The notes under the pieces were generated by a model. That model saw nothing but the letters and a program-made list of their open reading frames with translations. It did no database searches and was not told where the DNA came from. From Burkholderia sp. (GTDB taxonomy: Bacteria > Pseudomonadota > Gammaproteobacteria > Burkholderiales > Burkholderiaceae), in contig JAIRVP010000003.1 in the NCBI GenBank assembly GCA_031253835.1, positions 23,603-87,602 of the forward strand: a DNA stretch of 64,000 nt, read 5' to 3'. Shown piece after piece: positions 1 through 8,320 of this stretch. The position numbers were made by a program, and so were the translations under genes. Numbering within the stretch: position 1 is the first letter of the stretch; the number at the start of each line of letters is the position of its first letter.

Positions 1-59
1 GTGACGACGGCGCCCGTTGAACGAATACCGCGCGCACGCCGTCGCGCGCGCGGCGCACA

Positions 60-671
60 TCAGGCGCCCGACGCCGCTGCGGCGGAGGCTGCCTTGTCCT
101 TCTTGCTCTTCTTCTTCGAACCCTTCGTCGCCTTCGTGGACGACGCCGCGGCCGGTGCGCTTGCACCCGCGTCGGCGGATGCCGCTGCTGCGGCCGCCGC
201 CTTTTCCTTCTTCGATGCGCGCTTCGCCTTGGCCGGCTTCGCCGCCGCATCCGGCGCGCTTGCCGCCGGGGCCGGCGCTGCAGTCGTCGTGCCGGCCGTC
301 GCGGTCGTGGACGTCGATGCAGTGCCTGCCGACGTCGTGGCCGTCGTGGTGGCCGACGTCGTCGCGGCCGGCTTCGACAGCTTCACGCCCTTCGGCGGCG
401 TCGACGAGCCGCCGATCGTCAGGCCGTTTTCCTCCAGGTGCCCGACCGATTTCGTGCCGAGGCCCTTCACGCGGTTCGCGAGATCGTCGGCGTCCTTGAA
501 CGGGCCGTTCTTGGTGCGTTCGTCGATGATCGCCTTCGACTTCACGGGCCCGAGACCCTTCACGGATTCGAGCGCGGCCTGGTCAGCCGAGTTGACTTCG
601 ACGGCCGCGGCAAGGCCGGCGGCAAGCGACAGCGATAGCGCGACGAACAGCATCAGCAGCTTCTTCAGCAT
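60..671 (-). CDS. ComEA-like secreted helix-hairpin-helix DNA-binding protein with long low-complexity tail
   Basis: The start at 671 is chosen because AGGGAG lies just upstream and the protein then opens with a typical signal peptide (MLKKLL, hydrophobic core, AAA cleavage region near residue 23). Residues about 24-88 form a tandem helix-hairpin-helix module of the ComEA/ComE type (VNSADQAALESVKGLG, then a second GLG hairpin near 71). This family binds double-stranded DNA in the periplasm during natural transformation, and a competence role is inferred from that. Unlike the roughly 100-residue ComE of other beta-proteobacteria, this 203-residue protein carries a tail from about residue 89. 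The tail is first Thr/Ala-rich, then Lys/Ala-rich with KKSKK-type clusters. No other competence gene is adjacent. Confidence 0.8.
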   Translation of the reverse strand: MLKKLLMLFVALSLSLAAGLAAAVEVNSADQAALESVKGLGPVKSKAIIDERTKNGPFKDADDLANRVKGLGTKSVGHLEENGLTIGGSSTPPKGVKLSKPAATTSATTTATTSAGTASTSTTATAGTTTAAPAPAASAPDAAAKPAKAKRASKKEKAAAAAAASADAGASAPAAASSTKATKGSKKKSKKDKAASAAAASGA

Positions 672-916
672 GGCAAAGGCTCCCTGGTTCTGACGGATGA
701 ATGGCTGTTGCAACGGACGGCGGGGCGAGATCTGGCCGGACGTCGCCGTTAAGCATAGGACAAATGCGTGCCCTTTTTAAGACAGGCTGACCGAATCTTG
801 CTGAAGGCTTGCGGTGCTGTAAAGGCCGAAACCCGTGCCGGGTGCCGATTTTGACCATTCTTTACGGTGTCGCAGGGGGCGAGCGGATCGTCGTCGTGCT
901 GGCCGTTCGATAACGC

Positions 917-947
917 TTGACTTAGAGTGAACTCTAACTCCTAACCT
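917..947 (+). promoter_or_regulatory. MerR-type promoter/operator of the merR-CMD pair
   Basis: A -35 TTGACT (917-922) and a -10 TAACCT (942-947) are separated by 19 bases, the overlong spacer typical of MerR-activated promoters. The spacer holds a perfect dyad, TTAGAGT-GA-ACTCTAA (922-937). This resembles operators of the NmlR/AdhR branch of MerR regulators. Transcription would begin only about 3-4 bases before the ATG at 958. Confidence 0.65.
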
Positions 948-957
948 TGTTCCTGCC

Positions 958-1419
958 ATGTCGAAAACCGCATCCCAACCCTCCGCCGCCGGTCCGCTGA
1001 CGATCGGGCAAGTCGCCGAATTGACGGGCGTGTCGACGCACACGCTGCGGTACTACGAGCAGGCCGGCCTGCTGCGCGCGATTTCGCGCACGGCGGCCGG
1101 GCACCGGCTCTATGCACCGGCCGATCTTGCCGGGCTGGCCTTCGTGATGCGCCTGAAGGCGACCGGCATGCCGATCGCGCAGATCCAGGCGTTCGTGGAA
1201 CTGCGCGAGCAGGGCGAGCCGACGTTCGGCGCGCGGCGCAGGTTGCTGGCCGCGCATCGCGATGCGGTGCGCGCGCATCTCGCGGAGCTGCAGGCGAACC
1301 TCGACGTGATCGGCGACAAGATCACGTACTACGAGGCGCAGGAGCGCGAAGCGGAACGACGGGCACATCCCTCTCACGCTTTATCGGAACAGGACGGACA
1401 CCATGGAACGACTCGTTGA
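958..1419 (+). CDS. MerR family transcriptional regulator
   Basis: This 153-residue regulator has an N-terminal winged helix-turn-helix (about residues 15-45: LTIGQVAELTGVSTHTLRYY, then the R-LY wing) followed by a long dimerisation helix. The layout and operator resemble the NmlR/AdhR electrophile-sensing branch. However, the protein contains no cysteine, so thiol-based sensing as in AdhR is not possible here. The ATG at 958 has no visible Shine-Dalgarno sequence. The 3' end overlaps the next gene by 17 bases, so the two are co-transcribed. The regulator probably controls its own promoter, an inference from the dyad at 922-937. Confidence 0.85.
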   Translation: MSKTASQPSAAGPLTIGQVAELTGVSTHTLRYYEQAGLLRAISRTAAGHRLYAPADLAGLAFVMRLKATGMPIAQIQAFVELREQGEPTFGARRRLLAAHRDAVRAHLAELQANLDVIGDKITYYEAQEREAERRAHPSHALSEQDGHHGTTR

Positions 1420-1846
1420 GGATCGCTACACGCGCGGCTGGAACAAGCTGAAGGAAATCGACGGTGAAGTGGGCGAACGCGTGATCGCGGCGCTGGCGCC
1501 GATCGCCCCGGACTTCGGGCGGCTGCTGGTCGAGTTCAGCTTCGGCGACATCTACAGCCGGCCGCAGCTCGACCTGAAGGCGCGCGAAATCGCGACGATC
1601 GCGGCGCTGGCTGCGCTCGGCAACGCGCAGCCGCAGTTGAAGGTGCATATCGAGGCCGCGCTGAACGTCGGCTGCACGCGCGACGAGATCGTCGAGGTGT
1701 TCATGCAGATGGCCGTGTACGCGGGCTTCCCGGCTGCGCTCAACGCGCTGTTCGCCGCGCACGAGGTGTTCACGCGGCGTGACGACGCGGCCGGCGAAGC
1801 CGGCAATGACGGCAGGGCGGCCGAAGCGGCCGGGCAGGCCGCATGA
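1403..1846 (+). CDS. Carboxymuconolactone decarboxylase (CMD/AhpD-fold) family protein
   Basis: The 147-residue product has the all-helical CMD fold, with the conserved stretch around residues 55-100 (ATIAALAALG, then HIEAALNVGCTRDEI). True AhpD enzymes have a CxxC redox pair; here only the single Cys in NVGC is seen, so a decarboxylase-like or unknown role is more likely than peroxidase-partner activity. The start overlaps the end of the merR gene, and GGACACC precedes the ATG. Genes of this family commonly sit beside NmlR/AdhR-type regulators, which suggests a part in handling a reactive carbonyl or related electrophile. The substrate is unknown. The C-terminal 20 residues are Ala/Gly-rich and probably disordered. 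Confidence 0.8.
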   Translation: MERLVEDRYTRGWNKLKEIDGEVGERVIAALAPIAPDFGRLLVEFSFGDIYSRPQLDLKAREIATIAALAALGNAQPQLKVHIEAALNVGCTRDEIVEVFMQMAVYAGFPAALNALFAAHEVFTRRDDAAGEAGNDGRAAEAAGQAA

Positions 1847-1865
1847 CCGTAGCCGCGCCCGTGCG

Positions 1866-3782
1866 TCACGCGCGGTGCGGCGCGACGATCCGGTGCTTCG
1901 CGATGCGCCGGTACAAGGTCGCACGCGACATGCCGAGCGCCCTGGCGGCCGCGTCGGGCCGCCAGCGGTGCGCGGTGAGCGCCGCGACGATGCGGCCGCG
2001 TTCGTCGTCGGGCAGCGCACCGGCCGCATCGGCGCCGAGCTGTGCGGCGAGGTCGGCCGGCAGGTCGTGCCGCGTCACGCGCGCGGCGTCGCACACCGCG
2101 CACGCGTAGCGCAGCACGTTGCGCAGCTGCCGCACGTTGCCGGGCCATGGATACGCGGCAAGCTGCTCGGCGAGCGTCGGATCGAGCGTGAGCACGTGGC
2201 CGGTCGCCTGCGCCTCCTCGGCGAACACGGCGGCAATCACGTCGCGTACGTCCGCGCGGTCGCGCAGCGGCGGCAGTACGAACGTCGCGCCGCTCAGCCG
2301 GTAGTACAGGTCTTCGCGGAACGTCCCGTCGGCCACCATTCGCGCGAGATCGCGGTGCGTCGCGCAGATCACGTCGAGATCGACGCGCACGGGCGTATCG
2401 CTGCCGAGCGGCACGACCTCGCCGTCCGCCAGCACGCGCAACAGGCGCGTCTGCAGCGCGAGCGGCATGTCGCCGATTTCATCGAGAAACAGCGTGCCGC
2501 CATCGGCGAGCGCGATCTTGCCGCGCGCGCCGTGCTTGCGCGCGCCGGTGAACGCGCCGGCCGCATAGCCGAACAGTTCGCTCTCGATCAGCGCGTCCGG
2601 CAGCGCGCCGCAGTTGACGGCGACGAACGGCCGCGCGCGCCGCGCACCGGCGTCGTGGATCGCGCGTGCGAACACTTCCTTGCCTGCACCGGTTTCGCCG
2701 AGCACGAGGATCGGCAGCCGCTTGCTCGCCACGCGCAGTGCAAGCTCGGCCTGCTGTGCGATATGCGCGTCGCTGCTGTGCAGGAACGGCGTCAGCGCGC
2801 CGACGTGGCGCGGCGCGGTGCCCGCGCGGCGCGAGACCGTGCCGGGCTCGCGGCCGGCGCGCCGTAGCGGCGCCCGCAACCGCGCATAGAGCGGAGCGCC
2901 GGTTGCACGCAGCCGCAGCGCGACGATCGTATCGAGCCGCGCGGCATCGCGCAGCGGCATCTCGGTCGCGTCGAAGATCTCGTCGATATGGCGCGGCTCG
3001 CGCAGCGCCGGCAGCGCGTCGCGTGCCTGCCGGTTCGCGGCGACGATGTTGCCGCATTCGTCGAACGCGATCAGCCATTCGGGTTGCGCTTCGACGTAGT
3101 GACGGTTCGGGTGCCCGAACAGGATCCAGTACTGCGCGGTGCTGTGCACGAAGTAGCCGTCCTCGATCAGCGCCGCGCTTTGCCGCACGAGCTGGTAGAC
3201 GAGGCGCTGGCTGTCGCGGCCGTCGGGCGAATGCACGGCCGACGCGTCGAGCACGCCGATCAGTTCGCCGCCCGGCGAGAAGATCGGCGCCGCGCTGCAG
3301 GTGAGCGTCGTGAACGCCGCGCGAAAGTGATCGGTCTTGTGCACGGTGATCGGCGCGAGATCGGTCAGCACGCTCGCGACGCCGCACGTTCCTTCCTCGC
3401 TTTCCGACCAGCACGATCCGATGTGCAGCCCTGCATGACGGAAGTCGTTGCGGCGCTCGCGGTCGATCCGGTAGTCGATCGTCACGCCGTGCGCGTCGGT
3501 CAGCATCACGCAGTAGTCGGCGACGCGAATCATGTCGTGCAGCCGCGTCAGGCACTGGCCCGACGCACGCAGGAAGGCCTCTTCCTTGTCGCGCACTTCG
3601 CGCAGCTCGGCCGCGGTCAGCACGCGCGGGCCGATCGACGAAGCGGGGTCGAGACAGTAGCGCTCGAGCGACCGTTGCCACGACGACACGAGCCGCTCGG
3701 AGTCGGCCGGCGCGGGCAGGCGCCCGGCGAGCGCGCCGAGGACACGGTCGGCGTGCTGGGCCTGGGGGACGGCGTAAGGCAT
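1866..3782 (-). CDS. acoR: Sigma-54-dependent activator of acetoin catabolism, AcoR
   Basis: Start 3782 (MPYAV) is preferred over the upstream ATG at 3830 because GGAG sits 6 bases before it. The 638-residue protein has an N-terminal GAF-type sensory region, a central AAA+ domain and a C-terminal Fis-type helix-turn-helix. The AAA+ domain carries the Walker A GETGAGKE near residue 362, the sigma-54-contacting GAFTGA loop near residue 408 and the Walker B LFLDEIGD. The helix-turn-helix is [15 protein letters not shown] near the end. It is transcribed divergently from the aco operon, and a perfect -24/-12 promoter lies in the gap. AcoR proteins sense acetoin or its breakdown products and activate the dehydrogenase operon with RpoN. 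The assignment rests on domain order plus this context. Confidence 0.93.
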   Translation of the reverse strand: MPYAVPQAQHADRVLGALAGRLPAPADSERLVSSWQRSLERYCLDPASSIGPRVLTAAELREVRDKEEAFLRASGQCLTRLHDMIRVADYCVMLTDAHGVTIDYRIDRERRNDFRHAGLHIGSCWSESEEGTCGVASVLTDLAPITVHKTDHFRAAFTTLTCSAAPIFSPGGELIGVLDASAVHSPDGRDSQRLVYQLVRQSAALIEDGYFVHSTAQYWILFGHPNRHYVEAQPEWLIAFDECGNIVAANRQARDALPALREPRHIDEIFDATEMPLRDAARLDTIVALRLRATGAPLYARLRAPLRRAGREPGTVSRRAGTAPRHVGALTPFLHSSDAHIAQQAELALRVASKRLPILVLGETGAGKEVFARAIHDAGARRARPFVAVNCGALPDALIESELFGYAAGAFTGARKHGARGKIALADGGTLFLDEIGDMPLALQTRLLRVLADGEVVPLGSDTPVRVDLDVICATHRDLARMVADGTFREDLYYRLSGATFVLPPLRDRADVRDVIAAVFAEEAQATGHVLTLDPTLAEQLAAYPWPGNVRQLRNVLRYACAVCDAARVTRHDLPADLAAQLGADAAGALPDDERGRIVAALTAHRWRPDAAARALGMSRATLYRRIAKHRIVAPHRA

Positions 3783-3874
3783 GGGCGGCTCCGGTTCCGT
3801 ACGGCGGGGATATCGATGTCCTTGTAGCACATCCGGTTCGGCGGATCACATTGCATCGCAGCACGCGGCGGGCG

Positions 3875-3924
3875 TGAGACGTTCGTCTCACCGGTATCTC
3901 GCGGTGTCTCGCGCGGTTGAGACA
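3875..3924. promoter_or_regulatory. Putative AcoR upstream activating sites (two inverted repeats)
   Basis: The first dyad is TGAGACG-TT-CGTCTCA (3875-3890), with perfect 7-base arms. The second is TGTCTC-N8-GAGACA (3905-3924). They share the GAGAC core and lie about 250-300 bases upstream of the sigma-54 promoter. That is a normal distance for enhancer-type sites bound by a Fis-family activator. Binding by AcoR is inferred. Confidence 0.55.
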
Positions 3925-4170
3925 TCCGCATGCGTGGTGCACGGCGGTCGTCCGGCTTGCCGTGACGTGCGCCGCGCCGCGTGAACGCAGGGGTTTGCGG
4001 GCGGAACCTCGCGCATGCGCAGGTGCCGCGACGGCCGAGTCGTCGTATCGACTTCGTGAGACGCACGGGCGGATTCGCGATGTGCCGCGTCGTCACGGTC
4101 GCGAATCCCGAGCACGTGCGTGCCTGCCGCGCCAGTGTGCATGCGGGTTCCACGGTCATCGCAGCGACGA

Positions 4171-4186
4171 TGGCACGCCGCTTGCA
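4171..4186 (+). promoter_or_regulatory. Sigma-54 (-24/-12) promoter of the aco operon
   Basis: TGGCACG (4171-4177), four bases, then TTGCA (4182-4186) matches the RpoN consensus TGGCACG-N4-TTGCW exactly. It points towards acoX and is paired with the divergent sigma-54 activator gene. Confidence 0.88.
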
Positions 4187-4301
4187 GAGATCACGGGCAA
4201 GCCGATGCGGTCGCGTCGGCGACGACGATCCGCCGCCCGTCGATGGCAGCGGACGAAACAGGCCGGGCCGGCATGCCGGCCCACTGGATGGAGACGAACC
4301 C

Positions 4302-5360
4302 GTGACGACGCCCGTTACCGTCGGTGTGATCGCGAACCCCGCATCGGGGCGCGACATCCGCCGCCTCACGACGCATGCATCCGTGTTTCCGACGGCCGAG
4401 AAGGCGAACATGATCGTGCGCCTGCTGGCCGGCCTCGGTGCGATGGGCGTCCAGCGCGTGCTGACGCTGCGCGATCGCACGGGCATCGCGACGCTGCTGC
4501 TGCGCGCGATCGACACGCATCGCGCGGTCGCGCCGCACGAACGCTGGCCCGAGGTCGAATTCGTCGACCTGCCGATCACCGATACCGTCGCCGACACGCA
4601 GGCCGGCGCCGCGTACCTGCACCGGATGGAAGTCGCGCTGATCGTCGTGCTCGGCGGCGACGGCACCCATCGCGCGGTGGCCGCGCATTGCGGCGCGACG
4701 CCGCTCGTCGCGCTGTCCACCGGCACCAACAACGCGTTTCCCGAACATCGCGAGGCGACCGTTGCCGGCGTCGCGGCAGGGCTCGCCGCGACCGGCGCGG
4801 TGCCGGCCGAAGTCGCGTTCGTGCGCAACAAGCGGCTCGTCGTGCGCTGCGTGGCGGGCGCGCAGCCGGGGCGCGAGGAGATCGCGCTCGTCGACGTGTG
4901 CGCCGCGCGGCAGCGCTTCATCGGCGCGCGCGCGATCTCCGGTTCCGACGACATCGATTCGCTCTACCTGACGTTCGCGGAACCGGACGGCATCGGCCTG
5001 TCCGCGCTCGGCGGCGCGTGGGCGCCGCTCGAACGCAGCGCGCCGCACGGGCTCGCGATGCGCTTCGCGGAAGCCGGCAAGACGGCCGGCACGCCGCTTG
5101 TCGCGCCGATCGCGCCGGGGCGCGTCGACCGCGTCGTGATGCGCAGTTGCGAGCGGCTCGAACCGGGTACGTGGCAGGCGATTCCATTCGAACGCGGCAC
5201 GCTCGCGTTCGACGGCGAGCGCGAGATCGAGGTCGCGCGCGGCGACCGCTACGAGATCGCGCTCGACTGGCGCGGGCCGCTGACGGTCGACGTCGGCCGC
5301 ACGCTGCGCTACGCGTCGTCGCGGCAACTGCTGCGCGACGCCGGCGCGTGGCACGACTGA
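4302..5360 (+). CDS. acoX: AcoX, NAD-kinase-like protein of the acetoin operon
   Basis: The GTG at 4302 is chosen because GGAG lies 9 bases upstream and the protein then begins directly with the fold (TTPVTVGVIANPASGRDIRR). The 352-residue product has the NAD-kinase/diacylglycerol-kinase-like signature GGDGTHR near residue 115 and a downstream STGTNNAF motif, as in ATP-NAD kinases. AcoX is regularly the first gene of beta-proteobacterial aco operons. Its exact role is not established, and a link to NAD(P) supply for acetoin oxidation is only an inference. It ends 59 bases before the SDR gene. Confidence 0.85.
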   Translation: MTTPVTVGVIANPASGRDIRRLTTHASVFPTAEKANMIVRLLAGLGAMGVQRVLTLRDRTGIATLLLRAIDTHRAVAPHERWPEVEFVDLPITDTVADTQAGAAYLHRMEVALIVVLGGDGTHRAVAAHCGATPLVALSTGTNNAFPEHREATVAGVAAGLAATGAVPAEVAFVRNKRLVVRCVAGAQPGREEIALVDVCAARQRFIGARAISGSDDIDSLYLTFAEPDGIGLSALGGAWAPLERSAPHGLAMRFAEAGKTAGTPLVAPIAPGRVDRVVMRSCERLEPGTWQAIPFERGTLAFDGEREIEVARGDRYEIALDWRGPLTVDVGRTLRYASSRQLLRDAGAWHD

Positions 5361-5419
5361 GCATCCGGTTTCACGCGACACGGTTCGATATCCATAACGA
5401 TCATCAAGGAGACATTGCC

Positions 5420-6196
5420 ATGACAGCTCCACTCGAAGGACAGGTCGCCATCGTCACGGGCGGCGCGCGCGGCATCGGCCGCGGCATTGCGCTGACGCTG
5501 GCCGGCGCGGGCGCCGACATCCTGCTGGCCGACCTGCTCGACGACGCGCTTGACGCCACCGCACGCGAGGTGCGCGCGCTCGGCCGCCGGGCGGCGGTTG
5601 CGAGGGTCGACGTTACGCAGGCTGCCCAGGTCGACGCGATGGTCGCGCAGGCGCTCGCCGAACTCGGCCGGCTCGACATCCTCGTGAACTGCGCGGGCGT
5701 GATCAGCATCCATCCGGTCGCCGAGCTGACCGAGCGCGACTGGGACTTCGTGATGGACGTGAACGCGAAGGGCACGTTCCTCGGCTGCCGCGCGGCGCTC
5801 GCGCACCTGAAGGCGCAGGGGCGCGGCCGGATCATCAACGTCGCGTCGATCGCCGGCAAGGAAGGCTTTCCGAATCTCGCGCACTACAGCGCCTCGAAAT
5901 TCGCGGTCGTCGGCTTCACGAACGCGCTCGCGAAGGAGCTCGCGCGCGACGGCGTGACCGTCAACGCGATCTGCCCCGGCATCGTCCGTACCGACATGTG
6001 GGACCGGCTGTCCGACGAATGGAAGACCGACGGCGAAACGGTCGAGGAATCGTGGCAGCGGCACCAGTTGACGCTGATCCCGCAGGGCCGCGCGCAGACG
6101 CCGGAGGACATGGGCCGGCTCGCGCTGTTCTTCGCGACGATGGACAACGTGACGGGCCAGGCCGTGAACGTCGACGGCGGCTTCACGTTCCACTGA
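5420..6196 (+). CDS. SDR family oxidoreductase, probable acetoin/2,3-butanediol dehydrogenase
   Basis: A 258-residue classical short-chain dehydrogenase with the Rossmann motif TGGARGIG (about residues 14-21), the NCAG structural motif near 93, and the catalytic YSASK (Tyr about 155). The C-terminal VNVDGGFTFH is usual for the family. AAGGAGA lies 8 bases before the ATG. Lying between acoX and acoA, it most likely interconverts 2,3-butanediol, acetoin and diacetyl, feeding the dehydrogenase complex. The substrate is inferred from context, as SDR sequence alone does not fix it. Confidence 0.85.
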   Translation: MTAPLEGQVAIVTGGARGIGRGIALTLAGAGADILLADLLDDALDATAREVRALGRRAAVARVDVTQAAQVDAMVAQALAELGRLDILVNCAGVISIHPVAELTERDWDFVMDVNAKGTFLGCRAALAHLKAQGRGRIINVASIAGKEGFPNLAHYSASKFAVVGFTNALAKELARDGVTVNAICPGIVRTDMWDRLSDEWKTDGETVEESWQRHQLTLIPQGRAQTPEDMGRLALFFATMDNVTGQAVNVDGGFTFH

Positions 6197-6273
6197 CGGC
6201 CGCGGGCCGTGCAATCCGTCGCCACGGCAGCGCCGCGGCGGCATTCGCAGTCAGACCTACCCAGGAGACACAC

Positions 6274-7257
6274 ATGACCGCTTCGACACAGCTCAGCAGG
6301 GACAAACTGCTGGACGCCTACCGGCTGATGCGCACGATCCGCGAATTCGAGGAGCGCCTGCACGTCGAATTCGCGACCGGCGAGATCCCCGGCTTCGTTC
6401 ACCTGTACGCGGGCGAGGAGGCGTCCGCGGTCGGCACGATGCTGCACCTCGGCCTCGCCGACTACGTCGCGACCACGCACCGCGGCCACGGCCATTGCAT
6501 TGCGAAGGGCGTCGACGTGCACGGGATGATGGCCGAGATCTACGGCAAGAAGACGGGCGTCTGCCACGGCAAGGGCGGCTCGATGCACATCGCCGACCTG
6601 TCGATGGGGATGCTCGGCGCGAACGGGATCGTCGGCGCGGGCGGCCCGCTCGTGTGCGGCGCGGCGCTCGCGGCGAAGCACAGGAAGACGGGCGGCGTCG
6701 GCGTGTGCTTCTTCGGCGACGGCGCGTCGAACCAGGGGGTGATCTTCGAATCGATGAACCTCGCGTCGGTGTGGCGGCTGCCCGCGATCTTCGTCGCCGA
6801 AAACAACGGCTATGCGGAAGCGACGTCGTCGAGCTGGTCGGTCGCGACCGACAACATCGCCGATCGCGCGAACGGATTCGGGATGCCGGGCGTGATCGTC
6901 GACGGCTTCGACTTTTTCGCCGTGCACGAAGCGCTCGGCGAAGCCGTCGAGCGGGCGCGCAACGGTGGCGGCCCGACGCTCGTCGAGGTGAAGTTCACGC
7001 GCTATTTCGGCCACTTCGAGGGCGATGCGCAAACCTACCGCGCGCCGGGCGAGGTGCAGAAGCTGCGCGACGAGAAGGACTGCCTGAAGCATTTCGAGAC
7101 CCGAGTCGTGCGCGCCGAGGCGCTGACGACGGCCGACCTGCGCGCGGTCGACGCACAGGTGAAGGCGCTGATCGACGACGCGGTCGCGCAGGCGAAGGCC
7201 GCGCCGGTGCCGGATGCCGCCGACCTGCTGACCGACGTCTACGTGTCGTATCCGTGA
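6274..7257 (+). CDS. acoA: Acetoin dehydrogenase E1 alpha subunit (thiamine diphosphate-dependent)
   Basis: The 327-residue protein carries the thiamine-diphosphate-binding motif GDGASNQG (from about residue 149) ending at AENN, and the HRGHGH and KGGSMH segments typical of E1 alpha chains. Together with AcoB it cleaves acetoin, releasing acetaldehyde and passing the acetyl unit to lipoyl-AcoC. The start at 6274 has AGGAG eight bases upstream. The ORF could be read further upstream, but that would run into the SDR gene without a signal. Confidence 0.95.
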   Translation: MTASTQLSRDKLLDAYRLMRTIREFEERLHVEFATGEIPGFVHLYAGEEASAVGTMLHLGLADYVATTHRGHGHCIAKGVDVHGMMAEIYGKKTGVCHGKGGSMHIADLSMGMLGANGIVGAGGPLVCGAALAAKHRKTGGVGVCFFGDGASNQGVIFESMNLASVWRLPAIFVAENNGYAEATSSSWSVATDNIADRANGFGMPGVIVDGFDFFAVHEALGEAVERARNGGGPTLVEVKFTRYFGHFEGDAQTYRAPGEVQKLRDEKDCLKHFETRVVRAEALTTADLRAVDAQVKALIDDAVAQAKAAPVPDAADLLTDVYVSYP

Positions 7258-7311
7258 GCGCGGCCTGATACCGCGGCCGGCACGGCGAACCGAACATTCC
7301 AGGAGACAGAC

Positions 7312-8316
7312 ATGGCAAGGAAGATCACTTATTCGCAGGCGATCAACGAAGCGCTCGCGCAGGAAATGGCGCGCGACGACAGCGTGATCGTGATGGGCGA
7401 GGACAACGCGGGCGGCGCGGGCGCGCCGGGCGAGGACGACGCATGGGGCGGCGTGCTCGGCGTGACGAAGGGGCTGTTCCACAAGTTTCCGGGCCGCGTG
7501 CTCGATACGCCGCTGTCGGAAGGCGGCTACATCGGCGCGGCGGTCGGCGCGGCCGCGTGCGGGATGCGGCCCGTCGCGGAACTGATGTTCATCGATTTCA
7601 TGGGCGTGTGCTTCGACCAGATCTTCAACCAGGCCGCGAAATTCCGCTACATGTTCGGCGGCAAGGCCGTGACGCCGGTCGTGATCCGCGCGATGTACGG
7701 CGCCGGGTTGCGCGCGGCCGCGCAGCACTCGCAGATGCTGACGTCGCTGTTCACGCACATCCCGGGGCTGAAGGTCGTGTGCCCGTCGACGCCGTACGAC
7801 GCGAAGGGGCTGCTGATCCAGGCGATTCGCGACAACGATCCCGTGATCTTCCTCGAACACAAGCTGCTCTATACGCGCGAAGGCGACGTGCCGGAGGAAT
7901 CCTATGCGATTCCGTTCGGCGAGGCGAACGTGGTGCGCGAAGGCGACGACGTGACGATCGTCACGTACGGCCGGATGGTGCATCTCGCGACGGACGCGGC
8001 CGCGAAGCTCGCGAAGGACGGCATCCAGTGCGACGTGATCGACCTGCGCACGACGTCGCCGCTCGACGAGGAAACGATCCTCGAAAGCGCGGAGCGCACC
8101 GGGCGCGTGGTGGTCGTCGACGAAGCGAACCCGCGCTGCTCGATCGCGACCGACATCGCCGCGCTCGTCGCGCAGCGCGCGTTCCACACGCTTAAGGCGC
8201 CGATCGAGCTCGTCACCGCGCCGCATACGCCCGCGCCGTTCGCGAGCGTGCTGGAAGACCTGTACATCCCGACGGCCGATGCGATTGCGCAGGCGGTCCT
8301 GAAGACGAGGAGCTGA
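7312..8316 (+). CDS. acoB: Acetoin dehydrogenase E1 beta subunit
   Basis: A 334-residue transketolase-like E1 beta chain with the usual opening (ITYSQAINEALAQEM), the MGEDNAGG cofactor region, the FIDF segment and a C-terminal transketolase domain. It forms the E1 heterotetramer with AcoA. The AGGAGACA ribosome-binding context is the same as that of acoA. acoC follows after a 4-base gap, indicating translational coupling. Confidence 0.95.
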   Translation: MARKITYSQAINEALAQEMARDDSVIVMGEDNAGGAGAPGEDDAWGGVLGVTKGLFHKFPGRVLDTPLSEGGYIGAAVGAAACGMRPVAELMFIDFMGVCFDQIFNQAAKFRYMFGGKAVTPVVIRAMYGAGLRAAAQHSQMLTSLFTHIPGLKVVCPSTPYDAKGLLIQAIRDNDPVIFLEHKLLYTREGDVPEESYAIPFGEANVVREGDDVTIVTYGRMVHLATDAAAKLAKDGIQCDVIDLRTTSPLDEETILESAERTGRVVVVDEANPRCSIATDIAALVAQRAFHTLKAPIELVTAPHTPAPFASVLEDLYIPTADAIAQAVLKTRS

Positions 8317-8320
8317 CACG

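Larger units (their letters stand above)
3783..4301. other. acoR-acoX divergent control region
   Basis: A 519-base non-coding gap between the divergent acoR and acoX. It holds two inverted repeats close to acoR (3875-3890 and 3905-3924), a half-site-like GTGAGACG near 4055, and the sigma-54 promoter at 4171-4186. The roughly 115 bases between promoter and acoX form the leader. Short open frames in this gap have no plausible start signal. Confidence 0.7.

Noticed and set aside
1..693. 230-residue open frame on the plus strand opposite the ComEA-like gene
   Set aside because: It is antisense to a gene with signal peptide, HhH domain and ribosome-binding site. Its composition is the Ala/Val shadow of that gene.
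3781..3984. 67-residue frame in the acoR-acoX gap
   Set aside because: No ribosome-binding site, and it overlaps the regulatory dyads.
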